From Sporosarcina sp. D27 (GTDB lineage Bacteria > Bacillota > Bacilli > Bacillales_A > Planococcaceae), in contig NZ_AZUC01000048.1 in NCBI RefSeq assembly GCF_000586555.1, forward strand, positions 22,546-86,545: a stretch of DNA of 64,000 bases, in the 5' to 3' direction. The notes under the pieces were generated by a model. That model saw only the letters and a list, made by a program, of their open reading frames with translations. It was not told the DNA's origin and made no database searches. Positions within the stretch are counted from its first letter, which is position 1, and the number at the start of each line of letters is the position of its first letter. Shown here piece by piece: positions 1-8,445 of the stretch. The position numbers were made by a program, and so were the translations under genes.

Positions 1-1
1 C

Positions 2-649
2 GAACTGAAACATTGGAAAAAAGACCATACCCACAATCGTGTTACTGAATTGCTGAATATGGTCGAGTTAGATCCTGATACATACAGAGGGCGTAAACCT
101 AGTGAATTATCTGGTGGACAGCAACAGAGAATCGGAGTGGTTCGGGCGCTTGCGGCAGATCCCGATATTGTCTTGATGGATGAACCATTCAGTGCACTCG
201 ACCCCATCAGTAGATTGAAGCTACAAGATGACTTGTTGCATTTACAGAGGACGATAAAAAAGACGATTGTATTTGTTACGCATGACATTCAGGAAGCGAT
301 GAAACTAGGCGATCGTATTTGCATTATGAAAGACGGAAAAATTGAACAGCTCGGGACGCCTGATGAAATTACAGCTGCCCCTGCGACACCTTTTGTACAA
401 GAATTTATCGGAAGTGGCGGCACTCAACCATTTGTCATACGAGATCATATGGAACCCATGTCTGAATCGATACATTTAGACGCACCGCCATTAGCGATTG
501 ACGCTGGATGGAGTACAGTATTGGACGCACTTCTAGTAGCGGATGTGGTCGCTATCGAGGATAAGGGCGACATTGTCGGCACGTTGTCCAGAGATGCGTT
601 ACTCTCCTTTTTAGCAACACAGGAGAAAGAAAGGACGGCGACGGCATGA
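2..649 (+). CDS. Osmoprotectant ABC transporter ATP-binding subunit (OpuCA/ProV-like), 5' truncated by window edge
   Basis: The frame is open from base 2, so the gene begins outside the window; the first visible ATG (base 50) is internal. The visible part has the ABC signature LSGGQQQR, Walker B 'DIVLMDEPFSALD' and the H-loop 'VTHD'. After the ATPase core comes a C-terminal stretch resembling a single CBS-like segment ('VVAIEDKGDIVGTLSRDALL'), as in betaine/carnitine/choline importers of the OpuC type. Such ATPases energise uptake of compatible solutes during osmotic stress. The stop overlaps the next gene's start (ATGA), so the two are translationally coupled. The family call is firm; the exact substrate is inferred from the neighbour. 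Confidence 0.9.
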   Translation, partial: ELKHWKKDHTHNRVTELLNMVELDPDTYRGRKPSELSGGQQQRIGVVRALAADPDIVLMDEPFSALDPISRLKLQDDLLHLQRTIKKTIVFVTHDIQEAMKLGDRICIMKDGKIEQLGTPDEITAAPATPFVQEFIGSGGTQPFVIRDHMEPMSESIHLDAPPLAIDAGWSTVLDALLVADVVAIEDKGDIVGTLSRDALLSFLATQEKERTATA

Positions 650-2163
650 GTCATTTCTTTGATGTTTTTCAAGATCGTAAGGGAGAATTGGCTAGTGCGC
701 TATTGGAACATATCCAAATTTCCTTGATTGCGCTCGTTTTTGCTGTATTAATCGCCATTCCACTTGGAATTTACCTAACGAACAAGCGACGGATTGCGGA
801 AAGTGTCATCGGGGCAAGTGCAGTGTTGCAGACTATTCCATCCCTCGCCTTGCTCGGATTACTAATCCCGTTACTCGGTATCGGGAAAGTACCTGCCATT
901 ATCGCGCTCGTCGCGTACGCGTTGTTGCCAATTTTGCGCAACACGTATACGGGTATCAAAGAAGTTGACCCTTCATTAATAGAAGCTGCCACTGCAATGG
1001 GGATGACGACGTGGAAACGATTGACCAAAGTTGAACTTCCTCTTGCGATGCCAGTTATTATGGCAGGCATCCGTACGTCAATGGTGCTTATTGTCGGAAC
1101 AGCTACGCTTGCTGCACTCATCGGAGCAGGTGGTCTAGGGGATTTAATCCTTCTGGGGATTGACCGTAACAACCCTTCCCTTATTGTATTAGGAGCTATT
1201 CCTGCAGCACTTCTAGCGCTCGCATTTGACTTTTTGCTTAAGAAATTTGAAGGTCTTTCATTCAAACGGGCTGCTACCGCTCTCATTGTATTTTTCTTTA
1301 TTAGCTTGCTCGTTATCGTGTTCCCATTTTTGTCCGGGCGTTCGAATAAGCAGTTAGTAATCGGTGCCAAACTCGGTGCTGAACCGGAAATCCTCATTAA
1401 CATGTACAAACTCCTCATTGAAGACGAAACTGACCTGACTGTCGAACTGAAACCCGGTCTTGGCAAAACATCGTTCGTATTCAATGCACTTAAGTCAGGC
1501 AGTATTGACATGTATCCGGAATTCACAGGGACAGCACTTTCCGAGTTTTTAAAAGAAGAGGCTGTCAGCAACGATCGCAAGGAAGTGTTCGAACAAGCAC
1601 GTGATGGCCTTGCCGATCAGTTCGATATGACCTTGTTGCCACCGATGTCGTATAACAATACGTATACATTGGCGATTTCCAAGCAATTTGAAGAACAGAC
1701 AGGTGTGAAGACCATTTCAGACTTGGCTGCAGTTGAAGCCAATGTGAAAGCCGGATTCACTCTTGAATTTAACGACCGTGAAGACGGGTACAAAGGCATT
1801 CAAAAATTATATGGTGTGGACTTCCCTTCCGTGAAAACGATGGAACCTAAATTACGGTACCAAGCAATTGAAACAGGCGACATCAACTTAATGGATGCAT
1901 ATTCAACAGACAGTGAATTGAAAGAGTACGATATGACAGTGCTTGAAGATGATCAGGAACTGTTCCCACCCTATCAAGGGGCTCCTCTCTTGTTGAAAAA
2001 GACACTTGAGAAATATCCTGAGCTCGAAGGTGTATTGAATAAGCTTTCTGGAAAAGTGACGGACGATGAAATGCGTGACATGAACTTCCGTGTAAACTCA
2101 GGTGGAGAAAACGCTGAGGATGTGGCACGTGAGTTCCTTATAAACGCTGGATTGTTGAAGTGA
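646..2163 (+). CDS. Osmoprotectant ABC transporter permease fused to substrate-binding domain
   Basis: A 505-residue fusion protein. Residues about 1-215 form the membrane permease (several hydrophobic helices; EAA-loop-like region 'EAATAMGMTTWKRL' and 'GAGGLGDLILLGIDR'). One more membrane helix near 218-235 leads into an extracellular binding domain (about 240-505) of the OpuCC/OpuBC type, with 'NKQLVIGAKLGAEPEIL' and 'MYPEFTGTALSEF'. In B. subtilis OpuC these parts are separate proteins; fused forms are known in other Firmicutes. With the overlapping ATPase it makes a two-gene transporter for quaternary-ammonium osmolytes. Choline, carnitine or betaine cannot be told apart from sequence. 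A terminator follows directly. Confidence 0.9.
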   Translation: MSHFFDVFQDRKGELASALLEHIQISLIALVFAVLIAIPLGIYLTNKRRIAESVIGASAVLQTIPSLALLGLLIPLLGIGKVPAIIALVAYALLPILRNTYTGIKEVDPSLIEAATAMGMTTWKRLTKVELPLAMPVIMAGIRTSMVLIVGTATLAALIGAGGLGDLILLGIDRNNPSLIVLGAIPAALLALAFDFLLKKFEGLSFKRAATALIVFFFISLLVIVFPFLSGRSNKQLVIGAKLGAEPEILINMYKLLIEDETDLTVELKPGLGKTSFVFNALKSGSIDMYPEFTGTALSEFLKEEAVSNDRKEVFEQARDGLADQFDMTLLPPMSYNNTYTLAISKQFEEQTGVKTISDLAAVEANVKAGFTLEFNDREDGYKGIQKLYGVDFPSVKTMEPKLRYQAIETGDINLMDAYSTDSELKEYDMTVLEDDQELFPPYQGAPLLLKKTLEKYPELEGVLNKLSGKVTDDEMRDMNFRVNSGGENAEDVAREFLINAGLLK

Positions 2164-2165
2164 AG

Positions 2166-2192
2166 AAAAGGCTGCCGCGGCTGCCTTTTTTT
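2166..2192 (+). terminator. Rho-independent terminator after the osmolyte transporter
   Basis: AAAAGGC pairs with GCCTTTT around a GC-rich inner palindrome (GCCGCGGC), interrupted by one T-T mismatch and followed by a T run. It starts 2 bases after the stop codon. Confidence 0.8.
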
Positions 2193-2212
2193 GCGTGAAA
2201 CGGGGTTTTTAT

Positions 2213-2325
2213 GTGTTCTCCGACACAACTCTCGGAATGTCCGACATCCCGAGAGTTTTCTCTTACAGTTCGGGGCATTTCTCCAGCACTCATCGATATT
2301 TCTCGGACACTTAGCGAAGTTTCTC
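2213..2325 (-). repeat. Degenerate 21-bp tandem repeat, about 5.4 units
   Basis: Read on the minus strand, five consecutive 21-base units start at 2325, 2304, 2283, 2262 and 2241, with a partial sixth at 2220. Four of the five begin GAGAAA and most end in a GTGTC/GTGCTG-like tail. One minus frame is open through the array and gives a 7-residue period (R-E-x-S-x-x-V like). It lies between two terminated operons, and codon content other than the period gives no sign of a functional protein. Confidence 0.7.
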
Positions 2326-2481
2326 GATATCGGGACACAATTCAACCTCATTAAGGGATTAATTGGATGATCTTCACTAGTTTTAGGAAGAGCTGCCCCC
2401 TACAACACACAGAAAGAACTCGCTTTCTCGCTACTTTTCATCTGAGTACCATTGTTCTAGTCGTTGCTGACTGACACCTAT

Positions 2482-2700
2482 TTATTTATTCCATTTTCTG
2501 ATGTGAATTCCATTTTTACACACCCATATCCAACCATTTCTGAACTTGTTTTCGTATCCTCCTCTCCCTTTTTTTGCCGATGAGATTACGAATATAATAA
2601 GCGCGATTGGCAGAGACATCTTCAATACAAATAGGATAGTTGAACCTATTAATTTCGATCCTTTCCATAGATTATTCATTGTTAAAAGCGAGTCGTTCAA
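2482..2700 (-). CDS. Possible small single-pass membrane protein (unrecognised)
   Basis: 72 codons from a TTG, with a hydrophobic segment at about residues 18-40 ('TILFVLKMSLPIALIIFVIS') followed by Lys/Arg/Gly, the topology of a small membrane protein. The second half has four Trp residues. No convincing ribosome binding site is seen (only GGGAAA upstream), and nothing resembling a known family. It is the only plausible reading frame in the 2346-2830 gap, but it may be chance. Confidence 0.3.
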   Translation of the reverse strand: MNDSLLTMNNLWKGSKLIGSTILFVLKMSLPIALIIFVISSAKKGRGGYENKFRNGWIWVCKNGIHIRKWNK

Positions 2701-2832
2701 ACTAAATTTCCCATCAAATCATTTGACACTAAAATGATGATGGTACTCAGACCAAGTTGTATTCTTAGTATGGAATCCCCTCATTTGCTATACTTTAACA
2801 AGTAAGAAATCCAGTTAAAAAGGAGCAAATCC

Positions 2833-3549
2833 ATGCAACCCATTACAGGTAAGAATGCCATTATCACTGGTGCAGGTCGAGGAATCGGACGCGCTACCGC
2901 AATAGCATTTGCAAAAGAAGGTATCCACGTAGGGCTAATCGGAAAGACCGTAGCTAACTTAGAAAAAGTAGCCGACGAGTTACGTCAATATGGCGTGAAT
3001 GTTGTGATTGCTTCAGCGGATGTATCCGATCAGGAATCCATAACAGCTGCCGTTCAACATATTAAATCTGAACTTGGACCGATTGATATCCTTGTGAATA
3101 ACGCTGGAATCGGGAAGTTCGGCAAATTCATGGAACTGTCTCCTGAAGAATTTAAAAATATCATTGATGTCAATTTAATGGGCGTTTACTATACGACGAG
3201 AGCCGTTTTGCCTGATATGATTGAAAGGCAGTCCGGAGACATCATTAATATCTCATCCACTGCTGGTCAAAAAGGAGCTCCAGTTACAAGCGCATATAGC
3301 GCATCTAAGTTCGGAGTGCTTGGGCTTACTGAGTCACTTATGCTCGAAGTTCGTAAGCACAATATCCGTGTGAGTGCGCTCACACCAAGCACCGTCGCAA
3401 CCGACTTGGCAATTGACGAAAAATTAACAGATGGCAACCCGGAAAAAGTAATGCAACCAGAAGATTTAGCAGATGTCATGGTTGCACAATTAAAACTACA
3501 TCCGCGCGTGTTATTGAAATCCGCGGGACTCTGGTCTACGAATCCATAA
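2833..3549 (+). CDS. Short-chain dehydrogenase/reductase (3-oxoacyl-ACP reductase-like)
   Basis: A classical SDR of 238 residues: nucleotide-binding TGAGRGIG at 12-19, NNAG at 89-92, and catalytic Ser142, Tyr155 and Lys159 (YSASK). It should catalyse NAD(P)H-dependent reduction or oxidation of a carbonyl/hydroxyl substrate in the cytoplasm. It resembles the FabG subgroup, but no fatty-acid synthesis genes are adjacent, so the substrate is unknown. AAAAAGGAG sits 8 bases before the ATG. It is monocistronic, closed by a strong terminator shared with the convergent gene downstream. Confidence 0.85.
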   Translation: MQPITGKNAIITGAGRGIGRATAIAFAKEGIHVGLIGKTVANLEKVADELRQYGVNVVIASADVSDQESITAAVQHIKSELGPIDILVNNAGIGKFGKFMELSPEEFKNIIDVNLMGVYYTTRAVLPDMIERQSGDIINISSTAGQKGAPVTSAYSASKFGVLGLTESLMLEVRKHNIRVSALTPSTVATDLAIDEKLTDGNPEKVMQPEDLADVMVAQLKLHPRVLLKSAGLWSTNP

Positions 3550-3556
3550 TTGACGT

Positions 3557-3587
3557 AAAAAAGGACCCATGACGGGTCCTTTTTTTC
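3557..3587. terminator. Bidirectional terminator
   Basis: AAAAGGACCC and GGGTCCTTTT flank a short loop, with A run before and T run after. It can end both the SDR gene and the convergent lipoprotein gene. Confidence 0.85.
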
Positions 3588-3597
3588 AACTAACCAC

Positions 3598-4458
3598 TCA
3601 CTTACTCATTGCCTTTACAATTTCAACTGCATATTCTGCTCCATACTGTCCTGCCGTCTCCAAGTCTTCAATATTCTCATCAGAGACTTCCGAATTCGAA
3701 ACGGTACGTACCGACAAATACGGCACATTGAACCCGTTAGCAACTTGAGCGACGGAAGCGGCTTCCATTTCTTCAACACTCGTACCTGCATTTTCATGGA
3801 ACCATTGAATCCGATCTATTTCTCGGTTCCAGAAATCTGCACTACCGACTTTCCCTTCCACTACTTCACCGTATTTGTACTGATCCGCTACACTTAACGC
3901 AATCTTTACTAGCTCAGGATCGCTTTCAAAGGATTCGTATTCGACCTCTTCTCCATCTTCTCTCATCCCTGTCGACATGAAAAGCCATTCATCAGGTTTC
4001 ATACCCTGCTCGTCATCTAAATGTTCCGTTCGCATATTCCCAATATTCATCACTTCAGTCCCAATCACCGTATCAAATACATGAAGGTCTGGATCATGTC
4101 CACCCGCCGTTCCCTGGTTGATAATGGCCTTCGGATTATATTTCTCGATTAATACGGTTGTCGAAGCCGCGGCATGCACCATACCGACTTCCGTTCTTGA
4201 GACAACGACGGGCGTATCGGCAATCTTACCGATGTAGAATGTGTAGTTTCCATGTTGCTCCTCTTTGTAGTCTTTCATTTCATCGAGAAGGGCGGAAATT
4301 TCTACATCCATCGCACCTTGGACTGCGATTGGCTGCACTTCGTTCTGTTCGTCTTCTTTCTTAACCTTTGTCTCCCCTGTTGCGGTGGAGCAGCCCGCCA
4401 GAACCAGTGCACAAATAAACGTTGCAGCAAAAACTTTCAATTTCATAAGATTACTCAT
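3598..4458 (-). CDS. MTA/SAH nucleosidase-like (Pfs family) lipoprotein
   Basis: 286 residues with a lipoprotein signal peptide (lipobox LVLAGC, Cys23), then a purine-nucleoside-phosphorylase-fold domain. It shows family hallmarks: 'NQGTAGGHDPDLHVFDTVIG', a 'SADFWNR' stretch and the C-terminal 'VEEMEAASVAQVANG' that in Pfs enzymes holds the nucleoside-binding Met-Glu. Cytosolic Pfs cleaves methylthioadenosine and S-adenosylhomocysteine; here the domain is displayed outside the membrane, which is unusual. GGAGG lies about 9 bases before the chosen ATG; an alternative ATG is 4 codons in. Function outside the cell (nucleoside salvage or cytokinin-like cleavage) is inference. Confidence 0.8.
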   Translation of the reverse strand: MSNLMKLKVFAATFICALVLAGCSTATGETKVKKEDEQNEVQPIAVQGAMDVEISALLDEMKDYKEEQHGNYTFYIGKIADTPVVVSRTEVGMVHAAASTTVLIEKYNPKAIINQGTAGGHDPDLHVFDTVIGTEVMNIGNMRTEHLDDEQGMKPDEWLFMSTGMREDGEEVEYESFESDPELVKIALSVADQYKYGEVVEGKVGSADFWNREIDRIQWFHENAGTSVEEMEAASVAQVANGFNVPYLSVRTVSNSEVSDENIEDLETAGQYGAEYAVEIVKAMSK

Positions 4459-5051
4459 AATAAAATAGCCTCCGTCACCTTTTATACGAACGTTTAAATA
4501 ATAATATGTATTATAGTTCGTGTTTGTAGATTACATTACAACATATCGGAGTGCAACCATATTCGATATATTGTAATGTTTTCGGTTATTTTTTCCTATC
4601 TTAATATAAAGAAATACTGCAGACTTAATTCTTCTGAGGGGTTTTTCGTTCCTGCTACTTTCATCACAAACTACTTGAGTCGCCTTTCTTTTGCTCAAAG
4701 AATCTCGTAGCATTAGGAACTATAGAAATATCCATTTAGGTAAACGGAGCAAATGAGAAATGAAATTCATGTCCAAGAACGCATTTGTTTACGTAGTTCT
4801 TTGAATCATCATTTACTTCGCAGTGATTCGCCTTAAACATCTGGGCACCATACATTAGACTGGTTGATTGTTCTCCTACTTTTATTGAGCATGAGTTTAG
4901 TATATTTATTACTACGGCGAACGGGTGCCAATAGGCTGTATGCCTAAAGTAGCTGTCATTTCTGCAACTTGGATTTTTTTGTACTTCGATCTATTTTTAC
5001 GGTATACTGACAGTTGATTCATACTATAAGCCGGTAAAGGAATGATTTTCG
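4459..5051. other. Intergenic, no gene recognised
   Basis: About 590 bp between two divergent genes. It should contain both promoters, but no convincing pair of -35/-10 boxes stands out. No structured RNA, repeat or supported small gene was seen; the open frames here lack ribosome binding sites. Confidence 0.5.
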
Positions 5052-6149
5052 ATGAAAAAAGAAATCGCTTCCATCTACTATGTGCGATTTTTTGCAATGC
5101 TATTTGTTGTGCTTGTACATACTACAGCTCAATACCGGCACCTGTTTCCAGCCCCTTCAATTCAGAACACATTTTATTTTTTTCTGAATAATATTGTTCG
5201 TGTTGAGGGCGGAATGTTCGTCATGATTATGGGAATTGTGTTTTTCTATATGTATCGGGATCGTCCTTTTACTAAGGATGTGCTTTTCTCCTATTGGAAA
5301 AAACGTGTGACATATATTCTCATTCCCTATATTGTTTGGTCACTCATTTACGAAGTGGAAATGTGGTATTACCAGGATCGTCCACTTGTTTTGTCGGACA
5401 TCCTTCACCGACTTTTGTTTGGGGAAAGTAAATACCAGCTTTATTTCATATTCATTGTTGTGCAGTTTTATTTAGTATTCCCCTTACTGATGATGCTGGT
5501 CCGTAAATTCTCTTTTTTCCGGAAGTACTTATGGCTCTTTGGGATTCTCGCAGAATACGCTTATTTCCAGTTTTCCATTCATACGCACTACGTAACGGTA
5601 CCTCTTATGTTCAGCTTTATTGGTTCGTATATGCTAGGTGCCTGGATAGGGGTCCATTACGAGACAATTATTGAAAAGATGACGAAAAAGAAGATGGTGA
5701 TTGCCGGGATCAGTGGTCTTCTTTTCGGATTAACCTACGTGTTCATCCGATATCGCAATACGTATTTTGACCGATTGCCAATTGATGATGACTATTACAA
5801 AATGATTGGGATTTTGTTTAAAGTGATCGGTAGCTTGTTCTTCTTCTACTTTGCAGAGTATTTAGTGCGTTGGTCGAGTCAAAAGTCCGTTCATCGAATG
5901 CGCAGCATTGCGTACTATTCATTCGGCTTCTACCTAATGCATCCACTCGTTTTGTTCCAAGTGATGAAGTACTTGCCGACACGTGGAACACCACTATCAT
6001 TTCATATCACAATCTTTTTGCAATATACGATTACGGTCGTCCTATGTTATCTCATCATCTGGTTTTTCCATCGTTTCGTACCTTTTGCAAGCTTCATATT
6101 CGGGAAATTGCCGAAGAATGCAAAGTTGTTCTGGCAGATTAAAGAATAG
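5052..6149 (+). CDS. Membrane acyltransferase family 3 protein
   Basis: 365 residues with about ten hydrophobic segments. It opens with the acyltransferase-3 signature 'IYYVRFFAMLFVVLVHTT' containing the His of the R-x10-H motif. The family moves acetyl or other acyl groups onto surface polysaccharides, peptidoglycan or lipids (OatA, IcaC relatives). There is no extracellular SGNH domain, so it is not a full OatA. GGTAAAGGAATG precedes the start. It is a single gene with its own terminator; no glycan cluster surrounds it, so the acceptor is unknown. Confidence 0.8.
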   Translation: MKKEIASIYYVRFFAMLFVVLVHTTAQYRHLFPAPSIQNTFYFFLNNIVRVEGGMFVMIMGIVFFYMYRDRPFTKDVLFSYWKKRVTYILIPYIVWSLIYEVEMWYYQDRPLVLSDILHRLLFGESKYQLYFIFIVVQFYLVFPLLMMLVRKFSFFRKYLWLFGILAEYAYFQFSIHTHYVTVPLMFSFIGSYMLGAWIGVHYETIIEKMTKKKMVIAGISGLLFGLTYVFIRYRNTYFDRLPIDDDYYKMIGILFKVIGSLFFFYFAEYLVRWSSQKSVHRMRSIAYYSFGFYLMHPLVLFQVMKYLPTRGTPLSFHITIFLQYTITVVLCYLIIWFFHRFVPFASFIFGKLPKNAKLFWQIKE

Positions 6150-6172
6150 CGATGAAAGCATAGCAACTCAAC

Positions 6173-6208
6173 TCCTGTGAAGTTTTACTCTTCACAGGTT
6201 TTTTTGAG
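6173..6208 (+). terminator. Rho-independent terminator
   Basis: CCTGTGAA and TTCACAGG arms with a nine-base loop and a seven-T run, 24 bases after the acyltransferase stop. Confidence 0.85.
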
Positions 6209-6276
6209 GCCGAACGCGAGTCTTCAGTTTTCTTTTTACACAGAATTGATTATCATAAACAAGGGAGGCGATGAAA

Positions 6277-6735
6277 ATGAAAAAAGCATTCATTTTACTA
6301 GTAGCAGGTTTAATGCTCGCTGCATGCACGAATGGGGACAAATCTGATAGCACTTCAGATACTGATAAAAAACCAGCTGCTTCGGAATCACAGGAACAAG
6401 CGGAGTCTAAAACAGCAGAAGATCCGGTTGGGTTAGAAGAAGGATTGAAAGCGGATTCTACTGAAGTCGAGTACGGAGATATTGCAAAGGGAGACATTCC
6501 GGCTAACACGAAAGTCACTTTCAACGGGACTGTTTTTGCCGTTGAAGATGGTCGATTCGGATTGAAGAAAGATGTTACCGATTCAAAGGAAGATGTCCTA
6601 TGGGTGGACGACATCCGCTTAGGTGAACGTACAGAAATTCCTAAAGGTACCAAGGTAACTGTTTATGGTAGCTATACGGATACGGATGAGCAAAATATTC
6701 CTATTATGAAAGCTGTATTCATGGACGTAAACTAA
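6277..6735 (+). CDS. Small lipoprotein, OB-fold-like C-terminus, unknown function
   Basis: 152 residues: signal peptide with lipobox LMLAAC, a Ser/Asp/Glu/Lys-rich linker (to about residue 65), then a beta-rich domain containing 'TKVTFNGTVFAVEDGRFGLK' and 'IPKGTKVTVYGSYTD', a pattern seen in small OB-fold lipoproteins. The first ATG (6271) is only 2 bases from GGGAGG; the second (6277) is 8 bases away and is chosen. It stands alone between terminators. Ligand or partner cannot be named. Confidence 0.75.
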   Translation: MKKAFILLVAGLMLAACTNGDKSDSTSDTDKKPAASESQEQAESKTAEDPVGLEEGLKADSTEVEYGDIAKGDIPANTKVTFNGTVFAVEDGRFGLKKDVTDSKEDVLWVDDIRLGERTEIPKGTKVTVYGSYTDTDEQNIPIMKAVFMDVN

Positions 6736-6747
6736 TACAACTAATCC

Positions 6748-6783
6748 CTTCCCCCTACTGTTAAGACAGAGGGGCTTTTTTTC
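6748..6783 (+). terminator. Rho-independent terminator
   Basis: CCCCTACTGT pairs with ACAGAGGGG (one bulge), followed by TTTTTTT, just after the small lipoprotein gene. Confidence 0.75.
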
Positions 6784-6833
6784 TAATATACCTACATTTG
6801 TGTTCAAAAATAGTATCCTAAACAAGTTTTAAG

Positions 6834-7025
6834 ATATAAGGTTCTCATGCATAGTAAAACTTTGTCTACATTATTTACCTGATCCCTTAATCGCGTACAA
6901 AGGGGCCAGCCATTTTCTGGGCAATCACCTACTGGATGTGTATATAGATCACGGGGTCCTTTATCAACCGATCTCCGCGCACAGCAGCAACCGGATGCGA
7001 GGATTGTTGACGGTGGTATGGTGAG
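6834..7025 (+). other. Start-less open stretch upstream of the orphan ABC ATPase, possible gene relic
   Basis: A frame of about 63 codons, open from 6834 to a TGA at 7023-7025, has no ATG start near its beginning. Its second half ('GNHLLDVYIDHGVLYQPISA') reads like protein rather than random sequence. It ends 8 bases before the ATPase start, the spacing expected for the previous gene of an operon. It could be the tail of a deleted transporter gene. I do not recognise the family, and chance cannot be excluded. Confidence 0.2.
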
Positions 7026-7033
7026 GTGTTTCC

Positions 7034-7636
7034 ATGCTTGAAGTCGAAGGAGTCAGTTATCGCCACACAAGACATCCATGGTTGTTTAAAAACTTATCCT
7101 TGAAGATCTCGGCTGGTGAGATTGTAGGTCTTTATGGAAAAAGTGGTTCTGGGAAGACCACATTGGCTCAAATCATGGCGGGTTACTTAAAGCCTAAAGA
7201 GGGTATAGTGAAAGTGAATAGGAGAAAAGTGAAATCTACAGGTCCATATTCTGTACAGTTAGTCTGGCAACCCCCTGAAAAAGCAATTAATCCAAGACGG
7301 AGGATGAAAAAGGTACTTGCTGAAGCAGGAGCGGTTGATCCAAGAATTTTAGACGCTTTAGGAATCGCCCCTTCTTGGATGACACGCTATCCAAGTGAAC
7401 TATCAGGGGGTAAATTGCAGCGTTTTTGTGTTGCTCGCGCTCTTGGACCCAATACAGAGGATTTGATTGCCGATGAGATGACAACCATGCTGAACGCAAT
7501 CACCCAAGCACAAATCTGGCACACCACTCTTCAACTAGCTGAGAAACGTTCTGTTGGCGTGCTTGTGATTCGCCATGATAATCAGTTATTGGATAGAATC
7601 TGTGACCGTGTAATCGATTTCAATCAGTCGCACTAA
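7034..7636 (+). CDS. Orphan ABC transporter ATP-binding protein (oligopeptide/nickel type)
   Basis: 200 residues, short for an OppF/NikE-type ATPase (usually 250-330). Walker A GKSGSGKT is at 35-42, signature LSGGKLQR is present, and Walker B reads 'DLIADEMTTMLNAITQAQIW', where the D-loop usually has Asp and here has Asn. The H-loop His is kept in 'IRHD'. Peptide or metal ABC importers normally need two permeases, a binding protein and a second ATPase, none of which are nearby. It is probably a relic of a lost operon or a subunit working with a remote transporter. GGTGAGG precedes the ATG. Confidence 0.7.
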   Translation: MLEVEGVSYRHTRHPWLFKNLSLKISAGEIVGLYGKSGSGKTTLAQIMAGYLKPKEGIVKVNRRKVKSTGPYSVQLVWQPPEKAINPRRRMKKVLAEAGAVDPRILDALGIAPSWMTRYPSELSGGKLQRFCVARALGPNTEDLIADEMTTMLNAITQAQIWHTTLQLAEKRSVGVLVIRHDNQLLDRICDRVIDFNQSH

Positions 7637-7705
7637 AGTTTTCAGTTATTTATACTTCATCTTAAGGAAAAAGAGAAATTATCCATTTTTAGGAGGGATT
7701 AAGTA

Positions 7706-8158
7706 ATGGTCGATGATTTTGAAGTAGAAACGATTTATGATAATCGCATTTATGAAAGAAACCAATTCAGTTTTACTCTCGACGGCAAGGAATACAAAGG
7801 TGATTACCATGAAGGTGAAATCCAGTGGCTTAATCCACATCCTAAGCAAGACTTAGAAGAAGAACAGTTAATGTGGGTTGAATCCAAGATTCTCAAACTG
7901 TTAGATGAGAACGGAGTAGATCCAGGTGAGGAAGAATTTGATGAATTTGAAGTGACGCCCATGTTTGATCAGCAAGTCCACGAAGCCCATCAATTCAAAC
8001 TATTGATCCATGGTGAGGAATACAAAGGGGTGGTACGTCAGGGCAAGCTGGAATGGTTCCACCCTAAACCACGGCGCAAGCTGAACAACGACAAGGTCGA
8101 AAAGATCGAGGAACAAGTGCAACAGAAAGTGAAATCTCATTTGGATGAAACTAATTAG
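7706..8158 (+). CDS. Duplicated-domain acidic protein, unknown function
   Basis: 150 residues without signal peptide or membrane segment. It is two tandem copies of a domain of about 65 residues. Copy 1 (about 5-68) has 'FSFTLDGKEYKGDYHEGEIQW' split by charged residues, and copy 2 (about 80-142) has 'FKLLIHGEEYKGVVRQGKLEW'. Both end in an N/H-P-H/K-P turn and an acidic helix. The matching core is [FL]-x-[FIL]-x-x-x-G-[KE]-E-Y-K-G-x-x-x-x-G-x-[IL]-[EQ]-W. GGAGGG precedes the ATG and a strong terminator follows. No family recognised; the duplication is directly visible. Confidence 0.8.
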   Translation: MVDDFEVETIYDNRIYERNQFSFTLDGKEYKGDYHEGEIQWLNPHPKQDLEEEQLMWVESKILKLLDENGVDPGEEEFDEFEVTPMFDQQVHEAHQFKLLIHGEEYKGVVRQGKLEWFHPKPRRKLNNDKVEKIEEQVQQKVKSHLDETN

Positions 8159-8163
8159 GACAA

Positions 8164-8218
8164 GACAAAAAAGATTAGTGATGAAGCCTTAACCGGCTTT
8201 TTTCACTGATCTTTTTTA
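8164..8218 (+). terminator. Rho-independent terminator
   Basis: AAAAAGATTAGTGA pairs with TCACTGATCTTTTT (one G-T wobble), around an inner GCC/GGC hairpin. Confidence 0.85.
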
Positions 8219-8445
8219 TTTGTATTCACTTAAAGTTCAAATTGATTGTTTGTCGCAAGTACCTCCTTACTACCCTTTAGCTCTTCTCCTCTCATAAATC
8301 CAATCGGAATCATATTGGGCCTATCTCACATATACTGCATCATGTGCAAAAGCATCCTTTTCAAACGAATTAACGTAATGGTTCAGAAAAGGTTGTTATG
8401 GAGCACGTTTAGATACGATGTTGAAAAGAGGAGGAGAAACGTTCA

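Noticed and set aside
771..1580. 269-codon open frame on the minus strand
   Set aside because: It lies wholly inside the well-supported transporter fusion gene on the plus strand, has no RBS, and its Ser/Arg/Asn-rich translation is typical of an antisense shadow.
4912..5097. Minus-strand frame overlapping the acyltransferase start
   Set aside because: It runs antisense into a real gene and lacks a ribosome binding site.
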